A stretch of 64,000 nt of DNA from Quadrisphaera sp. DSM 44207 (GCF_900101335.1 NZ_FNKA01000004.1:1-64000); one strand, 5' to 3'. Counted from the first letter of the stretch, positions 36,354-46,327 are shown. Program-made: numbers and translations. Notes: generated by a model from the letters alone, not told the origin.

Positions 36354-36623
36354 ATGGATGTGAACGCGTGGATTGCCGCGGTGGCGCTGAGTGCGGGCGC
36401 AGGCTTCGTCGGGGGATGGGTCTATCGGAGAGCCCTCGAGGACCGCAGTCTGCGGCTGCGCGTTATAGCCGCGCTGCTACTCGTCTTCGGCTTCGGGTTG
36501 GGCCTGAACTTGGGCTCGTACCTCGTACCTGCAATCTCTAGTTTCGCAATTTTTTGGTGCATCGGCTACTGGGGTATGATATCTCGCGCCTCCCGAGGCA
36601 GTGATGAGCAGCTCCAGCAGTAG
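36354..36623 (+). CDS. small membrane protein of unknown function
   Basis: The 89-residue product has a hydrophobic N-terminal helix (WIAAVALSAGAGFVGGWVY), a basic loop (RRALEDRSLRLR), then a longer hydrophobic region (VIAALLLVFGFGLGL and SSFAIFWCIGYW) and a polar tail. Two or three membrane spans are likely. GAGGTAG precedes the ATG. It lies in the lower-GC island and I recognise no family. Confidence 0.55.
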   Translation: MDVNAWIAAVALSAGAGFVGGWVYRRALEDRSLRLRVIAALLLVFGFGLGLNLGSYLVPAISSFAIFWCIGYWGMISRASRGSDEQLQQ

Positions 36624-37871
36624 AACGCCTATTGCTGCGCAGAGCCCTGCAGTAATCTATCGTGGTATGTGCGGTATCACGAGTGCAAGCGCAGCCGTAA
36701 ACGGCATCGCGCGTCGCCAAGGCGTTCGGGATGTAATACTGCTCTGCTAGCGGGATGTGACCGCCTGAGCGAACGCACGGTGCCTGCTGGACAATTGGTA
36801 CACCCTCGGTAGCACCGTAGTGCGCCCTCCGAATCATCGGCTGCAACTCGCAGCGCCTGGCTCGTCATGATCGGAGTAGGACAGCATCTTTGCTTGATCA
36901 TTGCACATCGAGCACGATGTGTCATGGACCCGCGCGAGTAGTACCACCACCTTGTAAGTCAATCTTTCACCTTGAGAGCGCACCCGGATTGATCGATCGT
37001 GATCATGGGATGCGTTAGAGGTTACTAGGCGCATCAAAAGCGTCGGTTGTGCGGCGCTGTTGAAGACCCATACGGGTTGCACACCGACATGACAAAGCCG
37101 TGATTAATGTACCCGCGAGGGCCACTCTGTTCCGAACTCCTTGCCGGCGTAGCGTGCCCCTCGTAGGCCCGCTGTAACACTCCCACTTCGTGGGATGGGA
37201 GTCCGCCGCATTGCCGACCGTGTCGATGAGCAGCGCACAGCGGTACCGTCGTCGCCATGATTCACCACCGACGCACTGAGTTCCCGGGCCGAGGAGCCGG
37301 TTAGCGACTCCGATCACATGTTCCAGGCATTGATGAGTCGCCTCGCCCAGGGTTAGGCGTCGAGATGGAGCGAAATGGGCCGCGGCGCGAGCGAGGAGTA
37401 AACGAAGGACGCCCGGGCGACGGAGAGGCGGCATGCGGGACATGACCGCCGAGGTGCCTACCAGAGAGGGCGCAGGGCTACGGAATGCGTCGTTGAAGAA
37501 GCCGGTGATGGTGGTACTCCCGCTGCAGCTAGCAGAGGACGGGGTCCTAGGGCTCAGGACCCCGGCGCGATGCTGGCTGCCTTACCTGGCGGACCGGTAA
37601 ATGCTGCGGTGGTTGATGGTCCATTAAGTGGTCTCGAGCCCGCCGGCCGGCCACTTGAGGGGCTGCGCCAACTCGCAGCCGCCCGCGCCAGACGCTCCTT
37701 ATTGCGCCGGGCGACCGCTAGGCTCGTCGCGCCGGTCGAGGGGCGCTGCGACGGACCCGCTGCACGAGGCGTGCACGGGGTCCGCCACGCTCGGGCGGTC
37801 CCGTGGTCCAAGGGCGCCTCCGACGGCGGAGGAGCGGCCGCAGCGGCCCGCCCTCCGCGGGAAGGCGCCTC
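36624..37871. other. 1.25 kb without a recognisable gene
   Basis: All frames here are short, cysteine- or arginine-rich and lack family features, and GC is below the window average. Visible structures are a small hairpin at 37181-37195 (TCCCAC-TTC-GTGGGA) and a strong one at 37540-37564. GC content climbs from about 37620 toward the exporter gene. The stretch looks like decayed coding DNA or foreign sequence. No integrase, transposase or terminal repeat is visible. Confidence 0.5.
37540..37564. terminator. strong hairpin in the gene-poor region
   Basis: CGGGGTCCT, a seven-base loop, then AGGACCCCG form a perfect 9-bp stem. No U-tract follows in either direction, so it may be a factor-assisted terminator, a processing site or a remnant of a mobile-element end. 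Confidence 0.35.
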
Positions 37872-38516
37872 GTGGTCGCTCCCTCCGCAGTGCTCGGCAT
37901 CGCCGCCGTCGCCCTGGGCCTGGTCCTCACGCCCGGCCCGAACATGCTCTACCTGGTCTCCCGCTCGGTCACCCAGGGCCGGCGCGCGGGGCTGGTCTCC
38001 CTCCTCGGCGTGGCCGCCGGCTTCGGGGTCTACCTGGCCGCGGCCACCGCCGGCCTGGCGACCGTCTTCGTCGCCGTCCCCGCCGCCTACACCGTCCTGA
38101 AGCTGGCCGGTGCCGCCTACCTGCTGCACCTGGCCTGGCAGGCGGTGCGCCCGGGCGGGGTCTCGGTGCTCGCGGTGCGGCAGCTGCCGGTGGACCCTCC
38201 GCGCCGGCTGTTCACGATGGGCCTGGTGACGAACCTGCTCAACCCCAAGATCGCCGTCCTGTACGTGAGCCTGCTGCCGCAGTTCGTCGACCCCGCGCGC
38301 GGCTCGGTCGCGCTGCAGTCCCTGGTGCTGGGCGCCACGCAGATCGCCGTCGCGCTGTCCGTCAACGCCGCGATCGTGGTCTTCGCCGGGTCGCTGGCGT
38401 CCTTCCTGGCCGCCCGGCCGCGGTGGCTCCGGGCGCAGCGGTGGGTCGTGGGCGGGGTGCTGGGCGCGCTGGCGGTGCACCTGCTCACCGACCGCTCCCG
38501 CCCCGCGCCGGCCTGA
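37872..38516 (+). CDS. LysE/RhtB-family amino-acid exporter
   Basis: The 214-residue membrane protein has the family N-terminal motif [38 protein letters not shown] and [20 protein letters not shown]. Six hydrophobic helices fit. It should export a neutral amino acid or homoserine-like compound. The GTG at 37872 is chosen because GGGAAGG lies before it and the family N-terminus follows at once. It is the first core gene after the low-GC region. Confidence 0.85.
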   Translation: MVAPSAVLGIAAVALGLVLTPGPNMLYLVSRSVTQGRRAGLVSLLGVAAGFGVYLAAATAGLATVFVAVPAAYTVLKLAGAAYLLHLAWQAVRPGGVSVLAVRQLPVDPPRRLFTMGLVTNLLNPKIAVLYVSLLPQFVDPARGSVALQSLVLGATQIAVALSVNAAIVVFAGSLASFLAARPRWLRAQRWVVGGVLGALAVHLLTDRSRPAPA

Positions 38517-38552
38517 GCGCCCCAGGCCCCTGGGCGCAGGAGGGATCCGGCG

Positions 38553-38693
38553 TCAGGAGCCGGTGGCGGCGGCCGGCTCGGCGGGGGCCGCGCAGGGCGC
38601 CACCTGGCGCGCGGAGGGGTCGACCGCGAGCCGCGCGACGCGGACCGCGACGAAGACGAAGAGCAGGGCCAGGACCAGGGGCAGGATCTCCAC
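38553..38693 (-). CDS. 46-residue single-span membrane protein
   Basis: A GTG-started frame gives one hydrophobic helix ([17 protein letters not shown]) followed by a polar, Ala/Pro-rich tail with one cysteine. The downstream base pattern is coding-like, but there is no known family and no strong ribosome site. It lies between two convergent or co-directional genes and could be real or chance. Confidence 0.4.
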   Translation of the reverse strand: MEILPLVLALLFVFVAVRVARLAVDPSARQVAPCAAPAEPAAATGS

Positions 38694-38858
38694 GCCCCGG
38701 ACGCTCCCAGCGCGCGGCGCCGGGCAGCGGGATGGCGCGCGGGACGAAACGGACGGTCGGGCGACCCAACCTCGGCCGATCGGACGACACGGCCTGGACC
38801 CGGCTGGCCAGACCACCCGGGCCGCCCGAACCGCCGGAGCCGCCCGGACCGCCCCGGG

Positions 38859-39602
38859 TCAGGCGGTGACGACCCGCCCGAGCACGTGCACGACGATCCC
38901 GCACGCCGCCACCGGCGCCGCTCCCATCGCGAGGGCCGCCACGGGCCGCGCGCGCGTCGGGAGGTGCACGAGCAGGCGGTGCAGCAGGACGACGACGGTC
39001 GCGACGGCGAGGCCGAGGACGGCGCCGGCCAGGGGCGCCACCCCGCCGGTCGCGCCGGCCAGCAGCGCCCCGCCCGCGGCGGCGGCCAGCAGCCCGAGGG
39101 CGCCGGTCGTGCGCACCGGGTACGGCAGCGCGGTGCTCGAGGACGCCAGGGCCACGCCCAGGGCGCCGACGAGCACCACCGAGCCGCCCGCGGGGCCGGC
39201 GAGCGCCGTCAGCCACCCGGCGCCCAGCCCGACGACGACGAGGCCCGTCACCGCGCCGCTGAGCCCGTCGGCCACCCGCGGGCGCAGGTCGCGCCGCAGC
39301 AGCTGGTGGGCGAAGGCGCCCAGCACGGCCAGCGCCAGCACGGGCGGCAGGCGGCTCAGGCGCGGGTCGGGAGCGCCCGCGACGGCGAGGACCGCCGCGA
39401 CCGCGGTGCCCGCCACCACGGCGGCGCTGCCGCGCGGGCTGGGCAGGGACAGCAGCGCGGACCACCCGGCGCTGACCGCGCCGGCCACCACGAGCACCGC
39501 GGCGGCCGCCGTCCCCGGGGAGGCGAGCGCCCCCAGGGCCACGAGCCCGGCCAGCGCGGCGCCGGCGGCGGCGGGGGCGGTCCGGCTGGTCGCGGCGGTC
39601 AC
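38859..39602 (-). CDS. polytopic membrane protein of unknown function
   Basis: The 247-residue product has about eight hydrophobic segments rich in Ala, Gly, Val and Leu, with few charges outside loops such as [16 protein letters not shown] recognise no domain. I choose the GTG at 39602, because GGGAGGA lies eight bases before it; a longer start at 39629 would place that site inside the gene. It is divergent from glnR. Confidence 0.65.
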   Translation of the reverse strand: MTAATSRTAPAAAGAALAGLVALGALASPGTAAAAVLVVAGAVSAGWSALLSLPSPRGSAAVVAGTAVAAVLAVAGAPDPRLSRLPPVLALAVLGAFAHQLLRRDLRPRVADGLSGAVTGLVVVGLGAGWLTALAGPAGGSVVLVGALGVALASSSTALPYPVRTTGALGLLAAAAGGALLAGATGGVAPLAGAVLGLAVATVVVLLHRLLVHLPTRARPVAALAMGAAPVAACGIVVHVLGRVVTA

Positions 39603-39629
39603 CGCGGCATCCTCCCAGAGCGCCCGCAC

Positions 39630-39690
39630 GGCGCCCCGCGCGTCGCTCGCGCGCCGGAGGAGGCCGGATCACCTCCGGTCGCGGGGCGCC
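39630..39690. promoter_or_regulatory. nested inverted repeat upstream of glnR
   Basis: GGCGCCCCGCG (39630-39640) and CGCGGGGCGCC (39680-39690) form a perfect 11-bp outer stem. Inside, CCGGAGG (39654-39660) and CCTCCGG (39672-39678) form a 7-bp stem. It lies between the divergent membrane-protein gene and glnR. It may fold in an RNA leader or be a protein-binding site. Confidence 0.5.
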
Positions 39691-39707
39691 GTCGTCTACT
39701 CTTCATC

Positions 39708-39723
39708 CCGTCGTAAGCGACGG
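39708..39723. promoter_or_regulatory. palindrome before glnR
   Basis: CCGTCG-TAAG-CGACGG is a perfect inverted repeat with 6-base arms, 46 bases before the glnR start. It could be an operator for glnR, possibly for autoregulation. Confidence 0.4.
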
Positions 39724-39768
39724 CGCGCCGGCGCGGCGACGTGCTGGCGCCAGCCCCTGGAGGCGGCA

Positions 39769-40542
39769 TTGGCCCGGTTGCTCCTGCTCACGAACGCCCT
39801 CGCGCCGTCCGCGGAGGTGCTGCCCGCCCTCGGGCTGCTGCCCCACCACGTGCGCGTGCTGCCCGCCGAGCCGGCCGCGCTGGTCGACGCCCCGCCGGCG
39901 GACGCCGTCCTCGTCGATGCGCGCCGCGAGCTGGTGGCCGCCCGCTCCCTCGCCCGCCTGCTGCGCACGACGGGCGTCAGCTGTCCCCTCCTCCTCGTGC
40001 TCACCGAGGGCGGGCTGGCCGCGGTCGCGGCCGACTGGGGCGCGGACGACGTCCTGCTCGACACGGCCGGCCCCGCGGAGGTCGAGGCCCGGCTGCGCCT
40101 GGCCGCCGGGCGCGCCGCCCTGGCCGACAGCGGCGAGGAGGCGTCCGAGGAGATCCGCGCGGGCGACCTCGTCATCGACGAGTCCGCGTACACCGCCAGG
40201 GTGCGCGGGCGGGTCCTGGACCTGACCTACAAGGAGTTCGAGCTCCTCAAGCACCTCGCCCAGCACCCCGGCCGGGTCTTCAGCCGGGCGCAGCTGCTGC
40301 AGGAGGTGTGGGGGTACGACTACTTCGGCGGCACCCGCACGGTCGACGTCCACGTGCGCCGGCTGCGGGCGAAGCTGGGCGCCGACCACGAGCAGCTGAT
40401 CGGGACGGTGCGCAACGTCGGCTACCGGTTCGTGCCGCAGGTGCGCGAGCGCCGCGAGATGGACCGCGACGCCGCGAGCACCGCCGAGCCGGCCGCCGAG
40501 CCGGCCGCCGAGCCGGCCGCCGAGCGAGCCGCCGACCGGTAG
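39769..40542 (+). CDS. glnR: GlnR-type orphan response regulator of nitrogen metabolism
   Basis: The 257-residue OmpR-type regulator matches actinobacterial GlnR along its length: [20 protein letters not shown] at the N-terminus, [20 protein letters not shown], then the winged helix [29 protein letters not shown] and [13 protein letters not shown]. GlnR controls ammonium assimilation genes and in several actinomycetes carbon and phosphate genes, without a partner kinase. I place the start at TTG 39769 after GGAGGCGG. The last 20 or so residues are AEPA repeats from a 12-base array. No GlnR-regulated nitrogen gene is in the window. Confidence 0.92.
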   Translation: MARLLLLTNALAPSAEVLPALGLLPHHVRVLPAEPAALVDAPPADAVLVDARRELVAARSLARLLRTTGVSCPLLLVLTEGGLAAVAADWGADDVLLDTAGPAEVEARLRLAAGRAALADSGEEASEEIRAGDLVIDESAYTARVRGRVLDLTYKEFELLKHLAQHPGRVFSRAQLLQEVWGYDYFGGTRTVDVHVRRLRAKLGADHEQLIGTVRNVGYRFVPQVRERREMDRDAASTAEPAAEPAAEPAAERAADR

Positions 40543-40580
40543 CGGCCGGGTGGCGGCCGGGTGACGGCCGGGCAGCGGCC
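40486..40580. repeat. two adjacent tandem arrays at the glnR end
   Basis: Inside the gene, GAGCCGGCCGCC is repeated (three exact copies plus one altered, 40486-40533) and encodes EPAA units. Directly after the TAG, an 11-base unit (GCGGCCGGGTG-like) is repeated from 40540 to about 40580. The period changes from a multiple of three to eleven exactly at the stop codon. Confidence 0.88.
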
Positions 40581-40632
40581 TGCTGGCCCGTCGTCGGCGG
40601 AGCCGGAGCGGCGCGCTCCCTAGGGTGTGCCC

Positions 40633-41673
40633 GTGCGCGCCGAGCCGTCCGAGCCCGAGGTCCTGCCCCAGCTCGACCCGCTCGACGTCGGGCGGGTGCG
40701 CTCGCTGCTCGCCGCGGCCGCCGCGGCGGACGGCGCGGAGGCCGCGTCCGAGGACGCCCGGCTGGCGCTGACCGCTCCCGCCCGCCCGGGCCTCGCGCAC
40801 GTGCTCCTGCGCGCCCGCGGCGACGGCACGGGCGCGGGCGACGGCACGGGCGCGGGCGACAGCACGGGCGACGGCGCGGGCGACGGCGGGGGCGACGGCG
40901 GGCTGCTCGGCTACGCCCAGGTGGCCGCCGACCCCGGGGTCAGCCCCGACGCGCCTCCCGGCGCTCCCGCCGCGCCCCCCGGCGCGACGGCCGAGCTGGT
41001 GGTGGCGCCGTCCGCGCGCGGTGCCGGCCTCGGCGGCCTGCTGGCCGGCGCCGTGGAGCGCACGGCCGCGGCCACCGCGCCCGGCCCGCTGCGCGCGTGG
41101 TCCCACGCGGACTCCCCGGCCGCCGCGGCGCTGGCCGCCCGGCGCGGCTACCGGCGCGCGCGCGAGCTGTGGCGCATGGCCCGCCCGCTGGGGGACGGCG
41201 CCCCGCCGCTGCCCGCCCTAGCCGTGCCCGAGGGCGTGCGGCTGCGCGCCTTCCGGGCCGGCCGCGACGAGGAGGCGTGGCTGGCGCTCAACGCGCGGGC
41301 CTTCGCCACGCACCCCGAGCAGGGCCGGTGGACCCTCGCCGACCTGCGCGCCCGCCAGGGCGAGCCCTGGTACGACCCCAGCGGCGTCGTCCTCGCCGAG
41401 GACGCCGCGGACGGCCGGCTGCTGGCCTCGCACTGGACCAAGGAGCCCGGGGACGGCACGGGCGAGGTGTACGTGGTGGGGGTCGACCCCGACGCGCAGG
41501 GCCGCGGCCTCGGCACGGCCGTCGTGCTCGCCGGGCTGCACCTGCTGGCCGCCCGCGGGCACCGCCTGGTGCGCCTGTACGTCGAGGGCGACAGCGCCGC
41601 GGCCCGGCGGCTGTACACCCGCCTGGGCTTCGAGCACGCGGGCAGCGACGTCCTCTACGAGCGGCGGGTCTGA
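40633..41673 (+). CDS. mshD: mycothiol synthase
   Basis: The 346-residue protein has two GNAT acetyltransferase halves: the first with [19 protein letters not shown], the second with [20 protein letters not shown] and [20 protein letters not shown]. This is the layout of MshD, which acetylates Cys-GlcN-Ins with acetyl-CoA in the last step of mycothiol synthesis. Within the first half a Gly/Asp/Thr-rich insert (about residues 63-91) from an 18-base repeat replaces what is normally a short loop. The GTG at 40633 is preferred over GTG 40627 by spacing. mshA at 22393 belongs to the same pathway. Confidence 0.88.
   Translation: MRAEPSEPEVLPQLDPLDVGRVRSLLAAAAAADGAEAASEDARLALTAPARPGLAHVLLRARGDGTGAGDGTGAGDSTGDGAGDGGGDGGLLGYAQVAADPGVSPDAPPGAPAAPPGATAELVVAPSARGAGLGGLLAGAVERTAAATAPGPLRAWSHADSPAAAALAARRGYRRARELWRMARPLGDGAPPLPALAVPEGVRLRAFRAGRDEEAWLALNARAFATHPEQGRWTLADLRARQGEPWYDPSGVVLAEDAADGRLLASHWTKEPGDGTGEVYVVGVDPDAQGRGLGTAVVLAGLHLLAARGHRLVRLYVEGDSAAARRLYTRLGFEHAGSDVLYERRV
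40819..40901. repeat. 18-bp tandem repeat inside mshD
   Basis: GGCGACGGCACGGGCGCG occurs twice exactly, followed by degenerate copies to about 40901. It encodes GDGTGA units forming a flexible loop in the first acetyltransferase domain. Confidence 0.85.
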
Positions 41674-41737
41674 GCCGCCCCGCTCGCAGGGCGCGCGCGG
41701 CGGGGGCGCCGCGGGCGCGGCGGGCCGCGCGGCTGCG

Positions 41738-44020
41738 ATGATGCCGGGCATGGCCAGCACTGCGAGCACGACGGGCCCCGCGACCAGCACGGGAACCGGC
41801 CCGGCGGCCGCGGCGGCGCCGGGGGTCGACGCCCCCGAGCGCCCGGGGTCCCTCGCCGAGCACCTGCAGGAGCACCTCGCCGAGGAGGACGAGGCCCCCG
41901 CGCGCGCGGCCGCGGCCGGGACCGAGCCGCTGCCGGCCGACCGGTTCCTCGACCGCGAGCTGAGCTGGCTGGCGTTCAACGAGCGGGTGCTGGAGCTGGC
42001 GCAGGACGACTCGCTGCCGCTGCTGGAGCGCGCCCGCTTCCTGGCGATCTTCGCCAGCAACCTGGACGAGTTCTTCATGGTGCGGGTGGCGGGCCTGAAG
42101 CGCCGCATCGCCACGGGCCTGGCCGTCACGGCCGCCTCCGGCCTGCAGCCGCGCGAGGTCCTCGACGCCATCAGCGCCCGCGCCCACGAGCTCATGGCGC
42201 GCCACGCGGAGGTCTTCACGCGGGCCGTGCGCCCGGCCCTCGCCGAGGCGGGCGTCCGCCTGGTCGGCTGGAGCGAGCTGGCCGACACCGAGCAGGACCA
42301 CCTGCACCGCTTCTTCCGCGACGCCGTCTTCCCCGTGCTCACGCCCCTGGCGGTGGACCCGGCGCACCCGTTCCCCTACATCTCCGGCCTCTCGCTGAAC
42401 CTGGCGGTCGTCGTGCGCAACCCCGCGACGCAGAAGGAGCACTTCGCGCGCGTGAAGGTGCCGCCGCTGCTGCCGCGGCTGGTGCGCGCGGAGGCCGACG
42501 GCGCGGCCTCGGACCGCGAGGCGCGCTTCCTGCCCCTCGAGGACCTCATCGCCGTGCACCTGGAGATGCTCTTCCCGGGCATGGACGTGCTGGCGGCGCA
42601 CACGTTCCGCGTCACCCGCAACGAGGACGTCGAGGTCGAGGAGGACGACGCGGAGAACCTGCTCCAGGCGCTGGAGAAGGAGCTGCTGCGCCGCCGCTTC
42701 GGCCCGCCCGTGCGCCTGGAGCTGGCGCAGGACGCCGACGTGCACCTGCGCTCCCTGCTGATCCGCGAGCTGGGGGTGAGCGAGGCCGAGACGTACGTGC
42801 TGCCGGTGCCCCTGGACCTGCGGGCCCTGCACCTGGTCGCCGACCTGGAGCGGCCGGAGCTGAGGTTCCCCCGCTTCGTGGCCGCCACCCACCGGCACCT
42901 GACGGACGGGCGCGAGAGCTCCCAGCCGCGCGACGTCTTCGCGGCGGTCGCCCAGCGCGATGTGCTGCTGCACCACCCGTACGACTCCTTCTCCACGAGC
43001 GTGCAGGCCTTCCTCGAGCAGGCGGCCGCCGACCCGCAGGTGCTGGCGATCAAGCAGACGCTGTACCGCACGTCCGGGGACTCCCCCATCGTCGACGCCC
43101 TCATCGACGCCGCCGACGCCGGCAAGCAGGTGCTCGCGCTCGTGGAGATCAAGGCGCGCTTCGACGAGGAGGCGAACATCTCCTGGGCGCGCAAGCTCGA
43201 GCAGGCCGGCGTCCACGTCGTCTACGGCATCGTCGGCCTGAAGACCCACGCGAAGCTGAGCCTGGTGGTGCGCCAGGAGGGCGAGGCGCTGCACCGCTAC
43301 TGCCACGTCGGCACGGGCAACTACAACCCCAAGACCGCCCGCGTCTACGAGGACCTGGGGCTGCTCACCTGCGACGACGAGGTCGCCGAGGACCTGACGA
43401 AGCTGTTCAACCAGCTCTCCGGCTACGCCCCGCAGACGCGCTACCGGCGCCTGCTCGTGGCCCCGCGCAGCCTGCGCCGCGGCCTGGTCGAGCGGATCGA
43501 GCGCGAGGCCGAGCACGCCCGCGCCGGCCGCCCGTGCGGGGTGCGCATCAAGGTGAACTCGATGGTCGACGAGGCCGTCATCGACGCCCTCTACCGCGCC
43601 AGCCGGGCCGGGGTGCCCGTGGACGTCGTCGTGCGCGGCATCTGCGCGCTGCGCCCGGGCGTGCCGGGCCTGAGCGAGACGGTGCGCGTGCGCTCGATCC
43701 TCGGCCGCTTCCTCGAGCACTCGCGGGTCTTCGCCTTCGAGGACGGCGGCTCCCCGTCGGTGTGGATCGGCAGCGCCGACATGATGCACCGCAACCTCGA
43801 CCGGCGCGTGGAGTGCCTCGTGCGCCTGCGCGACCCCGAGCACGTCGCCGAGCTGCGGGCCCTGCTCGACCTGTCGATGGATGACGGCACGGCCAGCTGG
43901 CACCTGGACGCGCAGGGGTGCTGGACCCGGCACGCGGTCGGCGAGGACGGCCGCCCCCTGCTGGACCTGCAGGAGCACCTGATCGCCGAGCGCTCGCCGC
44001 GGCGCCCCCGTCGCCGGTGA
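41738..44020 (+). CDS. ppk: polyphosphate kinase 1
   Basis: The 760-residue enzyme begins its conserved part at [19 protein letters not shown]. It has the catalytic histidine in [13 protein letters not shown] and the second site [20 protein letters not shown], then [15 protein letters not shown] and [15 protein letters not shown]. It polymerises phosphate from ATP into polyphosphate. The first 65 residues are low-complexity; ATG at 41738, 41741 or 41750 could be the true start. It is followed by mutT1 and the pst operon, a phosphate-related block. Confidence 0.95.
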   Translation: MMPGMASTASTTGPATSTGTGPAAAAAPGVDAPERPGSLAEHLQEHLAEEDEAPARAAAAGTEPLPADRFLDRELSWLAFNERVLELAQDDSLPLLERARFLAIFASNLDEFFMVRVAGLKRRIATGLAVTAASGLQPREVLDAISARAHELMARHAEVFTRAVRPALAEAGVRLVGWSELADTEQDHLHRFFRDAVFPVLTPLAVDPAHPFPYISGLSLNLAVVVRNPATQKEHFARVKVPPLLPRLVRAEADGAASDREARFLPLEDLIAVHLEMLFPGMDVLAAHTFRVTRNEDVEVEEDDAENLLQALEKELLRRRFGPPVRLELAQDADVHLRSLLIRELGVSEAETYVLPVPLDLRALHLVADLERPELRFPRFVAATHRHLTDGRESSQPRDVFAAVAQRDVLLHHPYDSFSTSVQAFLEQAAADPQVLAIKQTLYRTSGDSPIVDALIDAADAGKQVLALVEIKARFDEEANISWARKLEQAGVHVVYGIVGLKTHAKLSLVVRQEGEALHRYCHVGTGNYNPKTARVYEDLGLLTCDDEVAEDLTKLFNQLSGYAPQTRYRRLLVAPRSLRRGLVERIEREAEHARAGRPCGVRIKVNSMVDEAVIDALYRASRAGVPVDVVVRGICALRPGVPGLSETVRVRSILGRFLEHSRVFAFEDGGSPSVWIGSADMMHRNLDRRVECLVRLRDPEHVAELRALLDLSMDDGTASWHLDAQGCWTRHAVGEDGRPLLDLQEHLIAERSPRRPRRR

Positions 44021-44048
44021 GGCGGGGGGAGGCGGCGGGGGGCCGCCC

Positions 44049-44993
44049 GTGAGCGGCGCGGCGGACGGCGCCCTGGTGCGCGCCGCGGGAGCGGTGTGCT
44101 GGCACCGGGGGGACGACGGGCTGAGGGTGCTGCTCGTGCACCGGCCCAGGTACCAGGACTGGTCGTGGCCGAAGGGCAAGCTGGAGGGTCCCGAGCCCGT
44201 GGTGGCGGCCGCCGTCCGCGAGCTCGCCGAGGAGACCGGCCTGGTGCGCCCGCTCGGCGTGCCGCTGCCGAGCGCCCGCTACCCGCTGGGCACCGACGCC
44301 ACCAAGCACGTCTCCTACTGGGCGGCGCACGTGCCCGGCCCGGCGCTGCCGCCGCCGCCGCGCCCGGACGAGGTGGACGAGACCGCCTGGGTCACCCCCG
44401 AGGAGGCGGACCGGCGCCTGACCCGGCGCGCGGACCGCGTGCAGCTGCGGGCCCTGCTCGACGCCGACGCCGGCGGCGCGCTGGACACCTGGCCCCTGGT
44501 GGTGCTGCGCCACGCCCACGCCCACCCGCGCACCGGCTGGGACGGCACGGACGCCGACCGCCCTCTCGCGCCGCCCGGCATGGCGCAGGCGCGGGCCCTG
44601 CCCGAGCTGCTGACCGCGTGGTCGCCGCTGCGGGTGGTCTCCAGCCCGTGGGAGCGCTGCGTGCAGACGCTCGAGCCGTACCTGTACGCCACGGGCACGC
44701 GCCTGCGCACCAAGCGGCGCCTGAGCGAGGACGGGCACCGCACCGGCAGCGCCGCGGTGGCCCACTACGTCTCCGGCCTGCTGGCCAAGGCCCGGCCCGT
44801 GCTGGTGTGCACCCACCGGCCCGTGCTGCCCACCCTGCTGGGCACCCTGGCGGGTCACGCGGGCGCGGGCGTCGCGGAGGCCGTGCCGCGCGCGGACCCC
44901 TACCTGCAGCCCGGGGAGGTGCTCGTCGCGCACGTCGCGCGCCGCTCCGGGCGGGTGGTGGCGGTGGAGCGGCACAGCCCCGTCCCCCGGTGA
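44049..44993 (+). CDS. mutT1: MutT1-like Nudix plus histidine-phosphatase protein
   Basis: The 314-residue protein has an N-terminal Nudix domain (GKLEGPEPV... RELAEETGL box) and a C-terminal histidine-phosphatase domain (LVVLRHAHAHPR). This fusion is typical of mycobacterial MutT1, which cleans 8-oxo-dGTP and can act on diadenosine polyphosphates. The GTG start is 28 bases after ppk, so the two are probably co-transcribed. Confidence 0.9.
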   Translation: MSGAADGALVRAAGAVCWHRGDDGLRVLLVHRPRYQDWSWPKGKLEGPEPVVAAAVRELAEETGLVRPLGVPLPSARYPLGTDATKHVSYWAAHVPGPALPPPPRPDEVDETAWVTPEEADRRLTRRADRVQLRALLDADAGGALDTWPLVVLRHAHAHPRTGWDGTDADRPLAPPGMAQARALPELLTAWSPLRVVSSPWERCVQTLEPYLYATGTRLRTKRRLSEDGHRTGSAAVAHYVSGLLAKARPVLVCTHRPVLPTLLGTLAGHAGAGVAEAVPRADPYLQPGEVLVAHVARRSGRVVAVERHSPVPR

Positions 44994-45054
44994 GCGGATC
45001 GCGGTGGCGCAGTGTGACGGATTGTCAAGGCCCGCGCGCGGTGCGACCGGGGCT

Positions 45055-45098
45055 GTTCACCCGCGGTTCACCCGACCCGGGCCGGGCCTTCACCTGCC
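45055..45098 (+). promoter_or_regulatory. PHO box (PhoP-binding direct repeats) before pstS
   Basis: Two adjacent 11-base direct repeats, GTTCACCCGCG (45055-45065) and GTTCACCCGAC (45066-45076), are followed at the same 11-base phase by CTTCACCTGCC (45088-45098). This matches the GTTCACC-type PHO box described for Streptomyces PhoP. It lies 64 bases before the pstS start. Induction under phosphate starvation is the natural inference. Confidence 0.85.
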
Positions 45099-45161
45099 CT
45101 CCCTAGCGTCCTCGTCGTCCTGGGACCGGACCCTCCGGCCCCGACCGATGAGGAGTCGCAC

Positions 45162-46286
45162 GTGAAGCGCAGCACCCGGAGCCGCACCGCCCTCCCCGCG
45201 GCCGCCGTGCTCACCCTGGCCCTGTCCGCCTGCAGCGCGGCCAACGAGGCCAGCACCGAGCCCGCCGCGAGCGGCTCGGCGTCCGAGGGCGGCACCGCGA
45301 CCGCGGTCTCGGGCACGCTGGACGGCGCGGGCGCCAGCTCCCAGCAGGCGGCGATGCAGGCCTGGCAGGCGGGCTTCACCGGCGCCAACCCCGACGCGAC
45401 GGTCAACTACGACCCCGCGGGCTCCGGCGCCGGGCGCGAGCAGTTCCTCGCCGGGGCGGTCGACCTCGCCGGCTCCGACGCCTACCTGGACGACGAGGAG
45501 CTCGCCGCGGCGCAGGAGCGCTGCAGCGGCGGGACCGCCCTGGACCTGCCGGTCTACGTCTCCCCGATCGCCGTGCTCTACAACCTCGAGGGCGTGGACT
45601 CCCTGCAGCTGTCCCCCGCCACGATCGCGGGGATCTTCGACCAGCGGATCACCTCCTGGGACGACCCGGCCGTCGCCGCGGACAACCCCGGCGTCACGCT
45701 GCCCGCGCGGCCGATCACCCCGGTCAACCGCGCCGACGACTCGGGGACGACGGAGAACTTCACCGAGTACCTGGCCGCCGCGGCCCCCGAGGCGTGGCCG
45801 CACGAGCCGGACGGCGAGTGGCCGGTCGCCGGCGGCGAGGCCGCCCAGGGCACCTCCGGCGTCGTCTCCGCGGTCGGGGCGGGCGACGGGACCATCGGGT
45901 ACGCGGACGCCTCCCAGGCCGGTGACCTGGGCGTCGCCACCGTGAGGGTGGGCGAGGAGTTCGTCGGCCCCACCCCGGAGGCCGCGGCCGCCGTCCTCGA
46001 CACCGCCAGCCCCGTCGAGGGCCGGCCGGACGGCGACATCGCGCTGGAGGTCGACCGCGCCACCACCGAGAGCGGCGTCTACCCGATCGTCCTGGCGAGC
46101 TACCACATCGCCTGCAGCACCTACGAGGACGCCGAGACCGCCGACCTCGTCAAGGCGTTCCTCGCCTACGTCGTCAGCGAGGAGGGCCAGCAGGCGGCGG
46201 CGGACAACGCCGGCTCGGCGCCCATCTCCGACGACCTCCGCTCGCAGGTCGAGTCCTCCATCGGGATGATCGCCGCGGCCGGTTGA
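45162..46286 (+). CDS. pstS: phosphate ABC transporter substrate-binding lipoprotein
   Basis: The 374-residue protein has a basic N-terminus, hydrophobic core and lipobox LALSAC, so it is a lipid-anchored binding protein. The mature part has the PstS phosphate loop pattern: GAGASSQQAAMQAW, YDPAGSGAGREQF and DDSGTTENFTEYL. GTG start after GATGAGGAG. It is the first gene of pstSCAB under a PHO box. Confidence 0.95.
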   Translation: MKRSTRSRTALPAAAVLTLALSACSAANEASTEPAASGSASEGGTATAVSGTLDGAGASSQQAAMQAWQAGFTGANPDATVNYDPAGSGAGREQFLAGAVDLAGSDAYLDDEELAAAQERCSGGTALDLPVYVSPIAVLYNLEGVDSLQLSPATIAGIFDQRITSWDDPAVAADNPGVTLPARPITPVNRADDSGTTENFTEYLAAAAPEAWPHEPDGEWPVAGGEAAQGTSGVVSAVGAGDGTIGYADASQAGDLGVATVRVGEEFVGPTPEAAAAVLDTASPVEGRPDGDIALEVDRATTESGVYPIVLASYHIACSTYEDAETADLVKAFLAYVVSEEGQQAAADNAGSAPISDDLRSQVESSIGMIAAAG

Positions 46287-46292
46287 GCCGGA

Positions 46293-46327
46293 CGCGCCGG
46301 TGCGGCGCCCGCCGCCGCACCGGCGCG
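46293..46327 (+). terminator. perfect 15-bp hairpin between pstS and pstC
   Basis: CGCGCCGGTGCGGCG and CGCCGCACCGGCGCG form a perfect stem around a five-base loop, seven bases after the pstS stop. A stable stem here would block 3' decay or end part of the transcripts, giving more PstS than transporter subunits, as known in other bacteria. There is no U-run, so it may be partial. Confidence 0.65.

Noticed and set aside
36116-36355. 79-codon minus-strand frame before the small membrane-protein gene
   Set aside because: No start signal, low-complexity ends, and it would occupy the leader of the better-supported gene at 36354.
36624-37443. Several 80-140-codon minus-strand frames in the low-GC region
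   Set aside because: They are Arg/Cys-rich, overlap one another and show no domain or coding bias; most likely chance frames.
37444-37602. 52-codon plus-strand frame (starts MTAEVPTREG) before the exporter
   Set aside because: No ribosome site, no family, and it contains the strong hairpin at 37540-37564.
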